Virus record (IMG/VR): IMGVR_UViG_3300042564_002773
Location: 1-26,420 of that record
Source of the DNA: a virus
DNA: 26,420 nt
Strand: one strand, 5' to 3'
Shown: positions 26,370 through 26,420 of the stretch, in pieces
How positions within the stretch are numbered: position 1 is the stretch's first letter
How the letters are laid out: each line of letters opens with the position of its first letter
Program-made: the position numbers and the translations under genes
The notes under the pieces: generated by a model
What the model was told of the DNA's origin: nothing
What the model saw: the letters and a program-made list of their open reading frames with translations, nothing else
The model's database searches: none

Positions 26370-26420
26370 ATGATAACATTAGCTTTTGACAGATACGATT
26401 TTAAAAGAAAAACACAATAT
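26370..26420 (+). CDS. Start of a further gene, cut by the window end
   Basis: An ATG 2 nt after the preceding stop opens a frame of 17 codons (MITLAFDRYDFKRKTQY) with no stop before the window ends. Spacing fits the operon. An E1-beta partner for the upstream thiamine-diphosphate protein would be expected from family knowledge, but 17 residues cannot confirm it. Confidence 0.45.
   Translation, partial: MITLAFDRYDFKRKTQY

Noticed and set aside
1-26420. tRNA genes, CRISPR arrays, insertion sequences or attachment sites
   Set aside because: No cloverleaf-like GC-rich segment, regular spaced repeat, transposase or integrase was found on reading both strands.

Overview
The window looks like part of a large, AT-rich, tailed double-stranded DNA phage. 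The support is a packed run of structural genes, a phage replication and recombination block, a 1,896-residue tail-fibre-like protein, and almost no intergenic space. All genes but one lie on the + strand. Shine-Dalgarno motifs are essentially absent: starts are preceded by A/T-rich leaders such as AAATAAATG. That suits a Bacteroidetes (flavobacterial) host, though the host is inferred. TAA and TGA are both used as stops, so the code is standard. No tRNA, IS element, integrase or CRISPR array was seen.

Layout. (1) 60-3210: three virion-like proteins. The second and third share a C-terminal module and are separated by a strong intrinsic terminator. (2) 3240-8009: a small unknown protein, a T7 endonuclease I-type Holliday-junction resolvase, a CHC2-zinc/Toprim primase, and one 1,047-residue polypeptide joining an Mre11/SbcD/gp47 nuclease to a Rad50/SbcC/gp46 ATPase. 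(3) 7990-8286: the only minus-strand gene, a ribbon-helix-helix regulator, with three direct copies of TTAGTTTTCT upstream. These repeats and promoter-like boxes sit between it and the fibre gene. (4) 8287-13977: the giant fibre or tail-tip protein with four tandem Ig-like modules. (5) 13974 to the end: a glycan-type cluster whose first start codon overlaps the fibre stop.

The cluster encodes a GT-B glycosyltransferase, an O-methyltransferase-like protein, a GT-A glycosyltransferase, three paralogues that combine a beta-1,4-galactosyltransferase (GT7) fold with a LamG lectin-like domain, a small unknown protein, a twitch-type radical SAM enzyme, a free-standing LamG protein, an extended SDR nucleotide-sugar enzyme, an RmlC-type epimerase, an SGNH-type hydrolase, a thiamine-diphosphate E1-alpha-like protein and the start of one more gene. 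Genes overlap or are a few bases apart, so they are probably co-transcribed. None shows an evident signal peptide or membrane segment, so the products probably act in the infected-cell cytoplasm.

The most unusual observation is domain architecture. In the GT7 paralogues the LamG domain is not appended at the end. It is inserted inside the GT7 fold, between the WGWGxEDDD motif and the C-terminal metal-binding His and DGLN motifs. One paralogue keeps DxD but has lost the catalytic EDD and that His. Together with the coupling to the fibre gene, this suggests a phage-encoded system that builds and attaches an unusual sugar to the virion, host glycans or DNA; the target is not known from the sequence. 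A second observation is an octamer, ATATTTAT, found by eye only 7-22 nt upstream of five start codons: a candidate phage promoter element.
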